From: Sialis fuliginosa
Taxonomy: Eukaryota; Arthropoda; Insecta; Megaloptera; Sialidae
Direction: 5' to 3'
Assembly (NCBI GenBank): GCA_961205875.1
Contig: OY540812.1
Coordinates: 8,556,001 to 8,620,000, forward strand
Length of the DNA: 64,000 nt
How positions within the stretch are numbered: the first letter of the stretch is position 1; the number at the start of each line of letters is the position of its first letter. The position numbers and the translations under genes are program-made. The notes under the pieces are model-generated. The model was not told where the DNA came from. It saw only the letters and a program-made list of their open reading frames with translations, and searched no databases. Of this stretch, positions 37,555 to 48,863 are shown in pieces.

Positions 37555-38805
37555 TGTATCCAATAAAAAAAAGTTACTGGTAGTTTCAGTGTCCTAATAA
37601 TGTTTCATTTTCTACTTTTAAAACATTAAATGCAACACATTTCAATTTCCATACAAATTAGTCATTAGTATAGTTGAATATTTCGATTCGATTCATTTCA
37701 AATATGACAAAAGTAGTTGATGTTCTATATAATCCAATGAAAAAATATACAATAAGTTGATAATAAATATTAGTTAGTTGAAATAAAATATAAGTATTAA
37801 TAAAAAGTATAATAAATAGCTTTATTAGAATTTAAATAATATAACGTTATTTTTTTAATAAACACATCGTGATATTAATGTTTGATTGTAAGCATTTAAG
37901 AAAACAAAAACATAAAAAGTGTAATTTCTTATATTTTAATGTTTCTTTGTAATTGTTTGCCTCTGGGTGTAATTTTATTTATTCAAAAATTGAGATAAAA
38001 TTATCCTTATCTGAAATTTTAATGGGTTGTTTTAATATAAAGCTCTTTAAAAAGAAACAAAAACTGAAGTAAAATCACACAAAAACAATGGAAAAAAGTA
38101 AAATTGAACAAATACTGTGTTCTTCTTTTCAAATAAATTCAATAACAGCTTTACATTTTCATCTTTTGTATTATATGTATTTCCAATACTATATTGTTAT
38201 TTTTTTAATAAAATCCAAACTTTTTTTATATATTATAGATATCCAAAACCGCTGTCTATAGGAAATATAAACATTTTGTTTGCTCTACTGCATACAAATA
38301 TCCTTACCAAAACATTTTAAAGAAAAAAATCTCAAAATTAAATAACGATTCTAAACACCATCTATCGATTTCTTATTCTTTTTGATTGTATTGCGTATCC
38401 ATCGGAAGCAGTCTGGTTTTACAAAGGATATCTTCATATATATCTGTAAATTCTATTCGATTTACTTCCTGTCTTTGTGGTTCATGAATTGATGGCAGAT
38501 TTTACAGAACCGGATTAACGTCTTTAAAAATAAAAAACCATATGCCATACTTATCTAGCTATAGTAAAATATTTCTTTATTTATGAATCAAAATATTTTT
38601 TTAATATCAATAGACAAGCTTTGTTAGGTTAGTGTGCCGAAGGTTTCTGAATTTATTTATAATAAAAAATTTGAATTAAAATTTATACATCATAAATCAT
38701 ATACATATAATATAGGTATATATGGTATAATAAAATAGCAATAGTTTTAGCTTTCGAATAACTTAAATTTTTCTTCAATAAATTCTTGACGTCCAAATAT
38801 ACAAA
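37555..38805. other. AT-rich non-coding DNA
   Basis: An open frame near 38,117-38,320 is AT-rich and unrecognised. Confidence 0.5.
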
Positions 38806-39060
38806 CAAAACCGTAACTAGAGGTTCTGGGACCCCGGGGCAGCAAGTGACCGAGGGCCCCTCACTATATGTAAAATATAAAAATTAAAGATATTTTTATT
38901 TTTTCCGTTGCTACCTCAATCATTTTACACTTGTTAATATTGTTATTAAAATTTGTTTTGTTCCTCAATATTACCGACTCCAATTTTTACGCTGCTGCGG
39001 GGGGGAGGGGGCTGCGCTAGGAGGCCCCGGGACACTACCCCAGTGGTAGTTACGGCCTTG
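38806..39060. mobile_element. hAT-like MITE with perfect 8-bp target duplication
   Basis: The ends are CAAAACCGTAACTA and, on the minus strand from 39060, CAAGGCCGTAACTA (12 of 14). It is flanked on both sides by TATACAAA (38798-38805 and 39061-39068). The 255-bp body is GC-rich next to both ends (CCCCGGGG-type tracts) and AT-rich in the middle. No coding capacity. Confidence 0.85.
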
Positions 39061-39068
39061 TATACAAA

Positions 39069-40437
39069 AAATGATATCATTGTTATTTTTAACGACACGA
39101 CTTTTATATTATATCATAGGAAAATAATCATGTCTTTAGAAAATTCCACTGTATTAGGAAGGTCCTCATTGTAGAGGAACGTTAGTTAAAAGTAATTTTT
39201 CGATTATAAAATACTACGTATATGCAAATATAGAAAATTTACCTTTAAGAATTTATAGATACAAACATAAAAAGTATTGTACATTTTTTCAAGATTTTTT
39301 TAATCCAGCACTGGCTTCAGCCCTTGCATCATTTTTTGTCGCGGCCTACTCAATCCGTATTGTCGTCACGTCTAAGATTGCGTTCATGAAGAATGCATGT
39401 TAAGTTACGTGCGTTTTCCACTTTTTCTTCTTTTTGTGAGACCCACGGCTTCCCCTCCTGCACCACGGCTAGACACGGTTTGAATTTTTTTGTCTCAAAC
39501 GACTTGATTTGACTTGTTTTGCAGCACAAAATTCCGCCGGGGCACGATGATGATTCCGTTAAGTTATTGCGTTTCTCTGAACTGAATTGAATTTTTAAGA
39601 AATGATGCGAAATTTTACCATCTGAATATGCATGTATGTGTCTGTATACAGTACGTGTATGAGATGTTTATTTCTGAATACATATATGGACATATTTTAT
39701 AAAATTTTCTGTAACATCCTGATACGAAGTAAATATTAAAGTGCAATTTTTCTATTTTGAACATAATATAAACCTAATCATTTTTCAGCTTAAGTAAATT
39801 ATATCTAATTAAATATTCAGAATATATACGAATTTTATTTATAAAATAAACTGTTGTGGTCGCCACATAACTATTTATACATTATTATACAAAAACCTAA
39901 AACAATGGGAAAATCTATATATTAATAAATACGTGAAAAATCATGTGTAGGTTACTGTTAAAGCAGGTAAAATAAACTTAACATACACACATGATTTCCC
40001 CTCTCACTGTTTGTTTAAATCCCCTCGCATCGTTCAACAGCATAACAATACTCCTAGCGCCACCAAGCGACAAAAATATATAGTTTTGATTTTCTGTCAA
40101 ACGTAGAAAATGCGTATAGAGATTTCAATTCGTGTTCAATTACAGTGCTTTTATTTGGACAATTTCATTGTACAAGCAGGTTAGGTACTGTGCCATAGAT
40201 GTACACAAAAAATTATGTGTGTATGTTGCCGTTAAGGCAGGTAAAATATTGGTCAAATTTTGACCAAAGGCGATACAAGTACATTTAAAAATCTTTTTTT
40301 TTTTTCGATTACTATACTTTATTATACAATAGACATCTATGTATAATAAACAAAAAAATGAGTAATTAGAAATAAATATACTAGAAATTTAGTTTATAAC
40401 AGAAAATTGTGCTTTTTAGTAAACTATTTTAATATTA
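39069..40437. other. Non-coding DNA
   Basis: A mixed-composition patch at about 39,300-39,560 precedes AT-rich DNA. GCAGGTAAAATA occurs near 39,964 and 40,236 in similar contexts, a possible weak duplication. Nothing else is recognised. Confidence 0.45.
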
Positions 40438-40619
40438 CACTGTTAAAAATTTTTGTAAATTTACTACATTTTTACTAAGCAGTTGCTTTGTAAAATTACA
40501 AACTCTCGTATTGTATTGGAATTTTCAAACGCATTCGTAGTAATATTGCAATTTGTAATAACAAGAGTACTAAGCAGGTTGCAATTTTACAAATTTTTTG
40601 TATTCGTCAGAAACTTGTT

Positions 40620-41560
40620 GTAATTTTACCATTCAAAGTTGTAGAATTAAATCTAAAGTTTTGTAAAATTTCCATACATATTCGGAATTTAATTTTACCA
40701 CAATTATCTGTAAAATTACTAACCAAAATTTGCAATTACAATCTCAAGAAGTGATTGGAAATTTACAAATCATTATTTATTTTTTCAAATTCAGTTTGCA
40801 TTTTTACAAAAATTTATTCAAGTCATGAGCGCTATGTATTTTTACATTTCTTGTTTGTAATTTTAAGTCTAAAACTTTGTAAAATTTCTACACATATTCG
40901 GAATTTAATTTTACCACATTTATCTGTAAAATTACTAACCAAAATTTGCAATTACAATCTCAAGAAGTGATTGGAAATTTACAAATCATTATTTATTTTT
41001 TCAAATTCTGTTTGCATTTTTACAAAAATTCATTCAAGTCATGAGCGCTATGTATTTTTACAATTCTTATTTGTAATTTCAAGTCTAAAACTTTGTAAAA
41101 TTTCTACACATATTCGGATTTTGATTTTACCAAGATTAATAGTAAAATTACTAACCGAAACTTGCAGTTACAATTACAGGAAATTTACAAATCATTACTT
41201 TTTTTTGAAAATTCTGTTTGTATTTTTACAAAATTTCTTTCAAGTCATGAGCGCTATGTATTTTTACAATTCTTGTTTGTAATTTCAAGTCTAAAATTTT
41301 GTAAAATTTCTATACCTATTTGTAGTCTAATCTTACTACAGTTATCAAAAAAATGACTAACTGAAATACGTAATCCAAATTGCAAAAAGTGATTGAAAAA
41401 TTGTAAAACTTTAATTACTTTAGATTTGTTTATATTTTTACAAGTGTCTCTTACAATCATATAGTTTTATGTAATCTTCTAATTCTGATGTGTAGTTTCA
41501 AGTATAAAACTTGGTATATTTATTTTGCATTTTTACAAAATTGTGACTTATGCAGATTTA
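40620..41560 (+). repeat. Left subterminal array, about 216-bp period, four units or more
   Basis: GGAAATTTACAAATC-type phase points fall near 40,757, 40,973, 41,179 and (diverged) 41,395. The first two full units are nearly identical; later ones drift. Each unit contains GTAAAATTAC, a TTTACCAC stretch and AGTCATGAGCGCTATGTATT. Apparent frames with repeating peptides here are produced by the array. Confidence 0.8.
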
Positions 41561-42053
41561 AAATTTAATTTGAATGCAGTTCTAAGTAAAATTAGTAGCA
41601 AACATTTATACTTGAATTGCAAGTATGAAGTATAGATTATAAAAAAATATTTTTTTTTTATTAAAATGTTTTAATATACATGTTGTTTCTGAATATGAAA
41701 TATGTTAGTTTTATAAAAAAAACCTCATAGAATCGATCAAGTGTATAAAAAAAATTGTGAAAGAACCGAATTATTCACTGTGGTAAAAAATAGTGATAAA
41801 ATTTAATTGTAAGTGTAATAGGGTATGTTCAAATCTGCATATCAACATTTTTTATATTTGAAAGTAAGTAAATCTTTGCTAATTATTATTTATGAATTAT
41901 ATATAAACTGGTCAAAATGCCTAAAACAACCTTTATAAATGCTCCATATGCCGGTGTAAAACAACCTTTAATTTTATTCGAATTTGCAAAACCCGACCAG
42001 CATAGAAAAAATCATTGTTGCGTTTCTTTTGACATGCCGACACAAGTATAGAA

Positions 42054-43794
42054 CAGTGATTCTCAAAGTGTGGGTCGCGACTCCTAGGAAGGTCGCAGAA
42101 AAATTGATGACATAAACCGAGTTTAGTAAGCAAACAATTCTTTTTTACTTGGTGTGAAAACAGTGTCCACTATTCGCTGAATTAACAATGACAGTTCTCT
42201 TGCCATTTGCAACCAACTTATTTATAGGCGAGCGGATTATCGAGTCTAGCTCGCTTAGAAATGACAATAACCGACCAATCGACGTTCTAGTGGCTAAAAA
42301 TGATTTTATTAAATTCTTTATATTTTTCTGAGAAAAAACATCTATATACATTAAAAAATCTGAAAAAATTATGTAAGCTTCATTGGATTAAAATGAACAT
42401 TTTTTGTCTCATAAACTTTTTTTTAAAATCAATTGTTTTGAAGATAAAAAATATTTATACTTTAAAAATAGCGAAAAATTCGTATATTTGTGATTTTTTT
42501 TCTCGGAAACTAATTGTTCAATCAAAATAAATCAAAAACAAAAAGAATCAGCCAACTTTGAACTATAACTATATTTTTTTTCATTTTGATCATTACTGTA
42601 ATTAAATGTAAAAACTTCATTAGAGCCGAACTCACTCTTTGCGCCGTAAATCGATACCATGGCTGGCTACAACATTCATTTAATAATAATTGAAATATTT
42701 AAATACTGGGATGAATGCATCAATAAAAACACTTTAGAATATTTTTATTGCACATTTATTTGTCACGATTATTTTCTTTATTATAATATTATACTTATCA
42801 GAACATCTACAAAAAATATTTCTGTTCTTGTTGCGGAAAATTTCCTTGTACAGCTAAAACATGCTCTTGTTTGGATTTAGATTTAAAATGTTGTTCAGTT
42901 TGTAGATGTTTTGATAAGTGTAACAATAAAGAAAATAATTGTAACAAATAAATGTGCAATAAAAATATTCTAAAGTGTTTTTATTGAAACTTTCATCCCA
43001 GTATTTAAATATTTCAACTATTAAACGAAAATTGTAGCCAGCCATGGTATCGATTTACGGCGCAAGGAGTGAGTTCGGCTCTAATGAAGTTTTTACATTT
43101 AATTACAGTAATAATCAAAATGAAAAAAAATCTAATTATAGTTTAAAGTTGGCTGATTCTTTTTGTTTATGTTTTATTCTGATTGAACAATTAGTTACCG
43201 AGAAAAAAATTCACAAATATACGAATTTTTCGCTATTTTTAAAGTTAAAATATTTTTTATCTTCAAAACTATAGCTTTAAAAAAAAAGTTTATGAGACAA
43301 AAAATGTTTATTTTAATCCAATGAAGCTTACATAATTTTTTCAGATTTTTTAATGCAGATTTAGATTTATTAAACAAAAAAATGTGTGTACCTATTGAAG
43401 GACCGCATAAAAAAATATCATGTATATAGATGTTTTTTCTCAGAAAAATATAAAGAATTTAATAAAATCATTTTTAGCCACTAGAACGTCGATTGGTTGG
43501 TTAGTGTACTCGAAATAGCTGTAATCCGCTCGCCCTATTATACGAAATGGTATTTTCAGTACTGACCAACATCAAAACAAAGCCGCGCTCACTCATCACA
43601 TTAAATTTAATTTAAAATATTTTTAGTAAACTCAATTAGTTAGTTAAGTTAATGTCGAAAAATATACAAATAATATTTTGTTCAAAGATGTACTCGAGAT
43701 AAGTTATTAACTTGTTATTAATTATTATTGATATTAAATTTCGCTATTAATCACAATTATGAGTGATTCAATTCAAAAAGTTTGAGAAATACTG
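42054..43794. mobile_element. hAT-like element nested in the 6.3-kb element
   Basis: The ends CAGTGATTCTCAAAG (left) and CAGTATTTCTCAAAC (right, minus strand) match at 12 of 15 and resemble the CAGTGGTTCTCAAA ends of Charlie-type hAT elements. A perfect 8-bp duplication GTATAGAA lies at 42046-42053 and 43795-43802. The body is mostly a long inverted repeat and has no transposase, so it is non-autonomous. Confidence 0.85.
42218..43540. repeat. Giant palindrome, about 0.6-kb arms
   Basis: The left arm starts GCGAGCGGATTA, and the right arm ends with its complement at about 43,540. Mirrored blocks include GACGTTCTAGTGGCTAAAAA, GCTTCATTGGATTAAAAT, TCGGTACCAT-like GATACCATGGCTGGCTACAA, and CTAAAGTGTTTTTATTG. 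The apex is near 42,880. The right arm has about 70 bp of extra sequence near 43,350-43,420. The mirrored ORFs starting at the two ATGGCTGG sites are one sequence read twice. Confidence 0.85.
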
Positions 43795-44284
43795 GTATAG
43801 AACATAGTTTCATGTGAACGCGCTGGCGGAAGGGGTAAATTTTGTTACATTTTATTTTCTCACGATGCTAAGCTACTGCGTATGAGCAATAATACGATTT
43901 TTGAACTGTCGTTATTAAAAATTTGTTGTGTAAAGATTGATGCTGCTACAAGTGATTTTTTATAATTCTGTTGTTTAATCCAATAATTGTTTTTAACGTT
44001 TATTGAATATATATCTGTTATAATTCAGGTAACTTTTTCACCTACTTACATCTTTAAGCTGTAGCCATTTGTCTAAACAAATGATTTTTATTTTTGGAGT
44101 TAAAATTTTAAGGCAAAAGAAATATTTTCTTGTTTCAAATAATTTTTTTCCAAAACTAAGATTTTAATATTTGAAATGTGTAATCAAATTTTGATAAGTG
44201 TTTTAAAATTTCACGACAAATAAGTATAACTTCTAACGCGTGTACATAAGTACACATACCCAATTTTTGTTTTGTTTTTTATAG

Positions 44285-45688
44285 ACATGGATCATAAATA
44301 TCGTCTTATATTATATTATATTATATATACATGGCTTCATTTTGAAAAAGATTCTGATAAGGTATATTGCAAATATATGCCAGGCCTGCTTGATGATCCA
44401 AATGTATGCGAAGAACTGCAAGAAATGGTGAAAAATTTAGAACCACCCAAATCTACATAGCCAACATTTCTAGTGGATATTCGCGGAAGTGCTCGTAAGT
44501 AATGATATGTTATTTAAAAATAAATTCTTTACCACAATATTAATTTTTTTACATTTTATTAATTTTTGATGAGCAAAAAAAATATTTTGACATATTATTA
44601 ATCAATTTTTTAGATACTTATAAAGAAGCTGAAAATAAAATCGTTGAGTTAGAAACAAAACCATATGTATACTCGACAGCAAATGAAGAATCTGCAAAAA
44701 AAAAGCAGATACTGATAAGAAGGCTCTGAAGCGCAAATTTGTTGCAAAGAATAAAGAGCTCATTAACAAACAATTTAGTCAAGCAGCATTGAAATGGACA
44801 GACGATCTTGGTATAAAAATTCGTAAGTAGTTTTAATTTTTTTTGGTAAAATTTTTTGTTATAAATATGCAACAAATATATTTTTTTTAATGTTAGATTC
44901 ATCTAATCCTAAAAGTCAACACACAAAAAGAAAAAAATTGAATTCTAAATCGATTTCAATCCCAAGTTGTCACCCATCTGATGACACTGACATTAAGTCA
45001 ACTTCAACGGAATTTTCCAGTGATGAAGACAACACTAACGGATTAGATCCAAACAATATATTAAATCCAAAAAGGATTGTAAAAAAAAAAAGCTGAAGAA
45101 AAACTCGAGACCAGTGCAAATCAACCAATGACAATAGGTAAAAACATACATCGTTTTTTTTTTCTTTAATGTGTATTGGAAACGTGATTTTTTTTGTTAC
45201 AGAAGATCTGCATCAATTCATATCGAGCTGTTTTGTAAGCATCGGCAAACGTTTGTCAAATTTAGGAAGTCAATTAACCAATTATTCAACCAGATTACAA
45301 AGCCTTGAAAATGTCATTGAAAAACTTCATAATTCAACAAGCATTTTGAGTGACGAAATCAGTAACTCTGAGAGTGAATTTGACATGATTCTTCCACTAC
45401 AAAATGAAGAAAGTTTTATTAAATTTAATGATAAAATTAAAAATGATGTTGATTTTTAAAAAAAATTGGTAAGTAATCACAAATAAAATTATTATTTTTT
45501 TATATAAGCCCTATTTTATATAATTCGTTTATAAGACATGAATAATAATTTTCTTTTTTTAGATTTACAAATTGTTATGCTAAATAAACAAGACAGTAGA
45601 TATAACCAAGAATATTGGAAAGATACTCCGTGCCTACATTACTCGTGATTTGGCAATTAATTATGTGGCAATCAAAACGTCAGAATAA
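44285..45688 (+). pseudogene. DUF4806-like multi-exon gene, inactivated
   Basis: Five exons fit consensus splice sites with compatible phases: 44285-44494, 44614-44822, 44897-45137, 45203-45468 and 45563-45688. Donors are GTAAGT for exons 1, 2 and 4 and GTAAAA for exon 3. The first ATG seen is at 44287, but the usual N-terminal start of the family is not found, so an upstream exon may be missing. Content in order: a VYCKYMP motif; TYKEAENKIVELE at the start of exon 2; a Lys/Arg-rich then Ser/Asp/Glu-rich disordered region; a short coiled coil (LENVIEKLHN); then LPLQNEESF and IGKILRAYITRDLAINYV, the pattern of a C-terminal DUF4806 domain. Lesions: TAG at 44458-44460 where the family pattern expects Trp, frameshifts in the A-runs at 44696-44704 and 45081-45091, and TAA at 45457 and 45581. 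Molecular function of the family is unknown. The assignment is by pattern, not by search. Confidence 0.6.
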
Positions 45689-45880
45689 TCTTCAAAAAAA
45701 ATTTAAAATTTGTGTTAGCATTAAATTATGTTATTATTTTCATAATATAAATTATTGATAACACTGTTATAATTAATGACATATGTTTAATTGTTAATTA
45801 AATAATTAATAAATTAATATTTAATAAATATTTTATATTTAACACTAAAATACGCTGTTGTAGCATTCATTGATTTAACA
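45689..45880 (+). other. Putative 3' region of the DUF4806-like pseudogene
   Basis: AT-rich, with AATAAT and AATAAA words (for example near 45,803 and 45,822) that could serve as polyadenylation signals. Such words are too common here to be decisive. Confidence 0.2.
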
Positions 45881-46260
45881 ATTTTTTTCAGTAAAATTAC
45901 AGTCTGATATTGAAATAAAGCTATGCAAGTTATATCCCGATGCATAGTAATATTGCAACGAGCGGTTTGTATTTTTTTCAAATTGACTTGATGTAAGTTG
46001 GGTAGTAAAAATTCAATACTGCAACAAATAGTTTGTAATTTTTCGAAACTAAATTGGTATTAGTTGGGTTGAAAAATTACGATATATGGTTGTAAAATTA
46101 CTAAATGTATTTAATCTAATTTGTTTAGTAAAATTCCGACTATTGTATTGTAATATTACTAAACAATTTTTTAATAAAGGTTAGTAATATTGCAACAAAT
46201 AGTTTGTAATTTTTCTAAACTAAATTGGTATAAATTGTCTAGTATAATTACAATAAATTT

Positions 46261-46698
46261 TTGTAAAATTACTAAAATTATTAAAAACATTTGGCTTAGT
46301 AAAATTACGAATAATGTACAGTAATATTACTAAACATAAGTCTAGTAAATGATTAGTAATTTTGCGACAGATGATTTGTAATAGTTTAAAATTGAGTTGT
46401 GATAAATTGTATAGTAAATTTACAAAACTGTGTTCCATAATTCCGAAAATTGTGGTGCGTAAAAACTTCCTACACATTTTTGTAAAATTACTAAAATTAT
46501 TAGAAACATTTGGCTTAGTAAAATTACGAATAATGTACAGTAATATTACTAAACATAAGTCTAGTAAATGATTAGTAATTTTGCGACAGATGATTTGTAA
46601 TAGTTTAAAATTGAGTTGTGATAAATTGTATAGTAAATTTACAAAACTGTGTTCCATAATTCCGAAAATTGTGGTGCGTAAAAACTTCCTACACATTT
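46261..46698 (+). repeat. Right subterminal array, two 219-bp units
   Basis: Units 46261-46479 and 46480-46698 are nearly identical, followed by the start of a third at 46699 before the terminal inverted repeat. Each contains TTGTAAAATTACTAAA, AGTAAAATTACGAATAATGT and AGTAATATTACTAAAC. The long minus-strand frame (about 158 codons) is simply two copies of a 73-codon frame and is not a gene. Confidence 0.9.
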
Positions 46699-46732
46699 TT
46701 GTAAAATTACTAAAGAAATTTTTAACAGTGTA

Positions 46733-48289
46733 GAATCAATTGTTAGTCTCGAAAAAGAATTATGTCCAATTTATTTTCTTCGCCAATAATAAATTGTCTA
46801 CACGTTTATTGTGCAGTAAAAAAAAAAAATTCTCCCTTAAAACAATAATCACCGAGTTGGTAATATACCATTAAAACATAGTAGTTAATACAAAAAAACC
46901 TTCCAAATATAAATTAACTCACACTAATATAAGACCAACAGAGTGGTATTACTTTAACTCATTAATTTTAAATTAAAAAAAAAAACCATAGCATTGTTCT
47001 CGAAGAGGAGAAAAGACTCGAGTATTATATCTAATGACAAATGAACCTTCAAAGAAAAAAAAATGAAAATACATCAAACTTGAAAAAGAAATTGAGATTA
47101 CAATGACCGCGGTGTCGCTGCACAATAGAGCACTGTCACATCAGTGCAATGTCAGATTTCTGACATGATACCGGACTTCAAAATACGGGGTCGGTTGTAT
47201 TTTTTTGTCACAATTGTTTAAGTTAAATGAGATTGTGACATTTTTACATTTATTGTCCTTTGAGTGTGACGTTTGTAGGTTATCATATTAATGATTTGGT
47301 CTTTGTGACAAAATGTAAAATCCGATTCGAAAAAAGTTTGAATCGTCGTCGTTTGTCTCTGCGCTTTTCAAGTGATTCTTTTTATTGTTATGGTGTTTGA
47401 TGATGACATCGTGTAAATGTTTCAGGCTACCATAAATTTTCTTGTAGAACAGATAAATGTTCATAATAACAAATTAACTTTACAGTAAAATTTACATATA
47501 TGTAGTAAGCTATAGTAATGAAATATTTTTATCTGTAAATTGAATACAATGAAAATTTTTGAATATTACGTTAAAAAATTGAATGAAGAACATACAATTA
47601 AGTATTACTTTATATTGAAATTATAACATTTATATTTTAATGAATAATTGGTATGAGTTTAGAAATGTATATTGGTTAGATAAGCTTTTTATTTCAAATA
47701 CAAGAGCTTAAAAATACAGTAATTTCTAAACATATGTATTTTCAGAATATTGTGAAAAAAGATTACTAAGCGATAAAAAAAGCTGCGTGTGCATGTACAT
47801 TGTACATACACCAGAGTACAAAATCATTTACTTTTTTCATCATGTGCTATAACCGTGTGTTTCGCAAATGTTTTACATATATACATATTTTATAAATTAT
47901 TTAAAAAGTATGTAATTTCTAGCAGAAAATATGATATATTATTAAAATTTATGATAGTTTATGTAACATCAATTGAATGTGAAAACAATTTTACATTGCA
48001 TATCATTTGTTACGTGAAAGTAAATTTAACATATTGAGTAGAAAAATACAGTTAACATCCGTTAAGCTTCCCTTAATTATAAAAAAATAAAATATAATAT
48101 TTTATTCATTCACATTAAAACAACCTAGGAAGAGTTCGTTATCAATTAACCATCACATTATTGTTTTCCATGTGTTTAAAATTTACATCAACATGAATTC
48201 AATCATCGAGCCGTTTGACAAATTAAAACCAATCTTATTAAACTCCCTCTGTTGGTAAAATTTCGCATAACCATGTTGTTTCAGTTCCG
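46733..48289. other. AT-rich non-coding DNA
   Basis: A mixed-composition patch at about 47,100-47,170 includes a GTCAGATTTCTGACA inverted repeat near 47,150. Nothing else is recognised. Confidence 0.5.
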
Positions 48290-48600
48290 TTGTCACATTA
48301 CCATATAAAATGACAGTGGCCTGGGCAAACTAGGCTCGAGTGTGGGGTTGTATGGTGGTGAGTGGAGGGGGCCACGAGGGCCGAGGGGGTGACTTCGTTT
48401 GTGTTCTGAAATAAAAACAGTTGCTGGCGATGAATAACAATTAACACCACCTCGGGGCATCATCAAACATCTACAAATGCGTACATGGCGCTTGCGCGCA
48501 TCTGTACACAATTGCTTTAGAAAATTTCAATGTTTTTTAACGGCACCGTTTCACCGCGTTCGGTCTTTTGTTATGTCCAGTTGCGAATGAATGATTGATG
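48290..48600. other. GC-rich island, possible conserved regulatory DNA
   Basis: Unique sequence with G-rich (GGAGGGGGCC) and CG-containing stretches, and no repeat partner in the window. A minus-strand frame is open at 48293-48511, but its peptide is proline-rich and unrecognised. It may be regulatory or a 5' exon region. Confidence 0.3.
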
Positions 48601-48863
48601 ATATTCATGTTGGGTATTTGCTCATGCATGATGTGGTGCTGCCACTATAAAAAATAATTCAGATGCTGCAAAAACAGTTTAAGCATGCGGAATCAAAAAT
48701 GTTATGTTAACCTTTAAAAAAGGTTTATTTTATGATAACAATATGCATAAATGTAGCAGGTTTATAATAAATATTAACAAAATTCATAAATATTGTCTTT
48801 AATACCATTCATTTTATATTTCGATACGTTTTTAATATATGTAAAATAAATATTTTATATTAC

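Larger units (their letters stand above)
40438..46730 (+). mobile_element. 6.3-kb terminal-inverted-repeat element carrying a DUF4806-like gene
   Basis: The ends are identical for 15 bases: CACTGTTAAAAATTT at 40438 and, on the minus strand, from 46730. Both sides abut TA, which may be the target duplication; 8-mers outside the ends agree at only 5 of 8 positions. Both subterminal regions (about 40.44-41.6 and 45.9-46.73 kb) are packed with GTAAAATTAC and GTAATTTTAC words and contain tandem arrays of 216 and 219 bp. The interior holds a degraded multi-exon gene (44,285-45,688) and a nested hAT-like element (42,054-43,794). No transposase is recognised, so superfamily is undetermined. The CACTG/CAGTG ends do not decide it. 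Confidence 0.65.

Noticed and set aside
40050..40072. AGCGCCACCAAG resembling an insulator (CTCF) core
   Set aside because: Only the central part fits, and no neighbouring support; too weak to list as a site.
40755..41356. Overlapping frames encoding repeated MEIYKSLFIFSNSV-type peptides
   Set aside because: Produced by the 216-bp tandem array in the element's left end; no independent sign of coding.
42659..43045. Two opposed frames with nearly the same peptide starting MAGYN
   Set aside because: They are the two arms of the giant palindrome read from opposite strands, not two genes.
46220..46696. 158-codon minus-strand frame, the second longest in the window
   Set aside because: It is a 73-codon frame present twice because the 219-bp unit is a multiple of three; the array sequence explains it.
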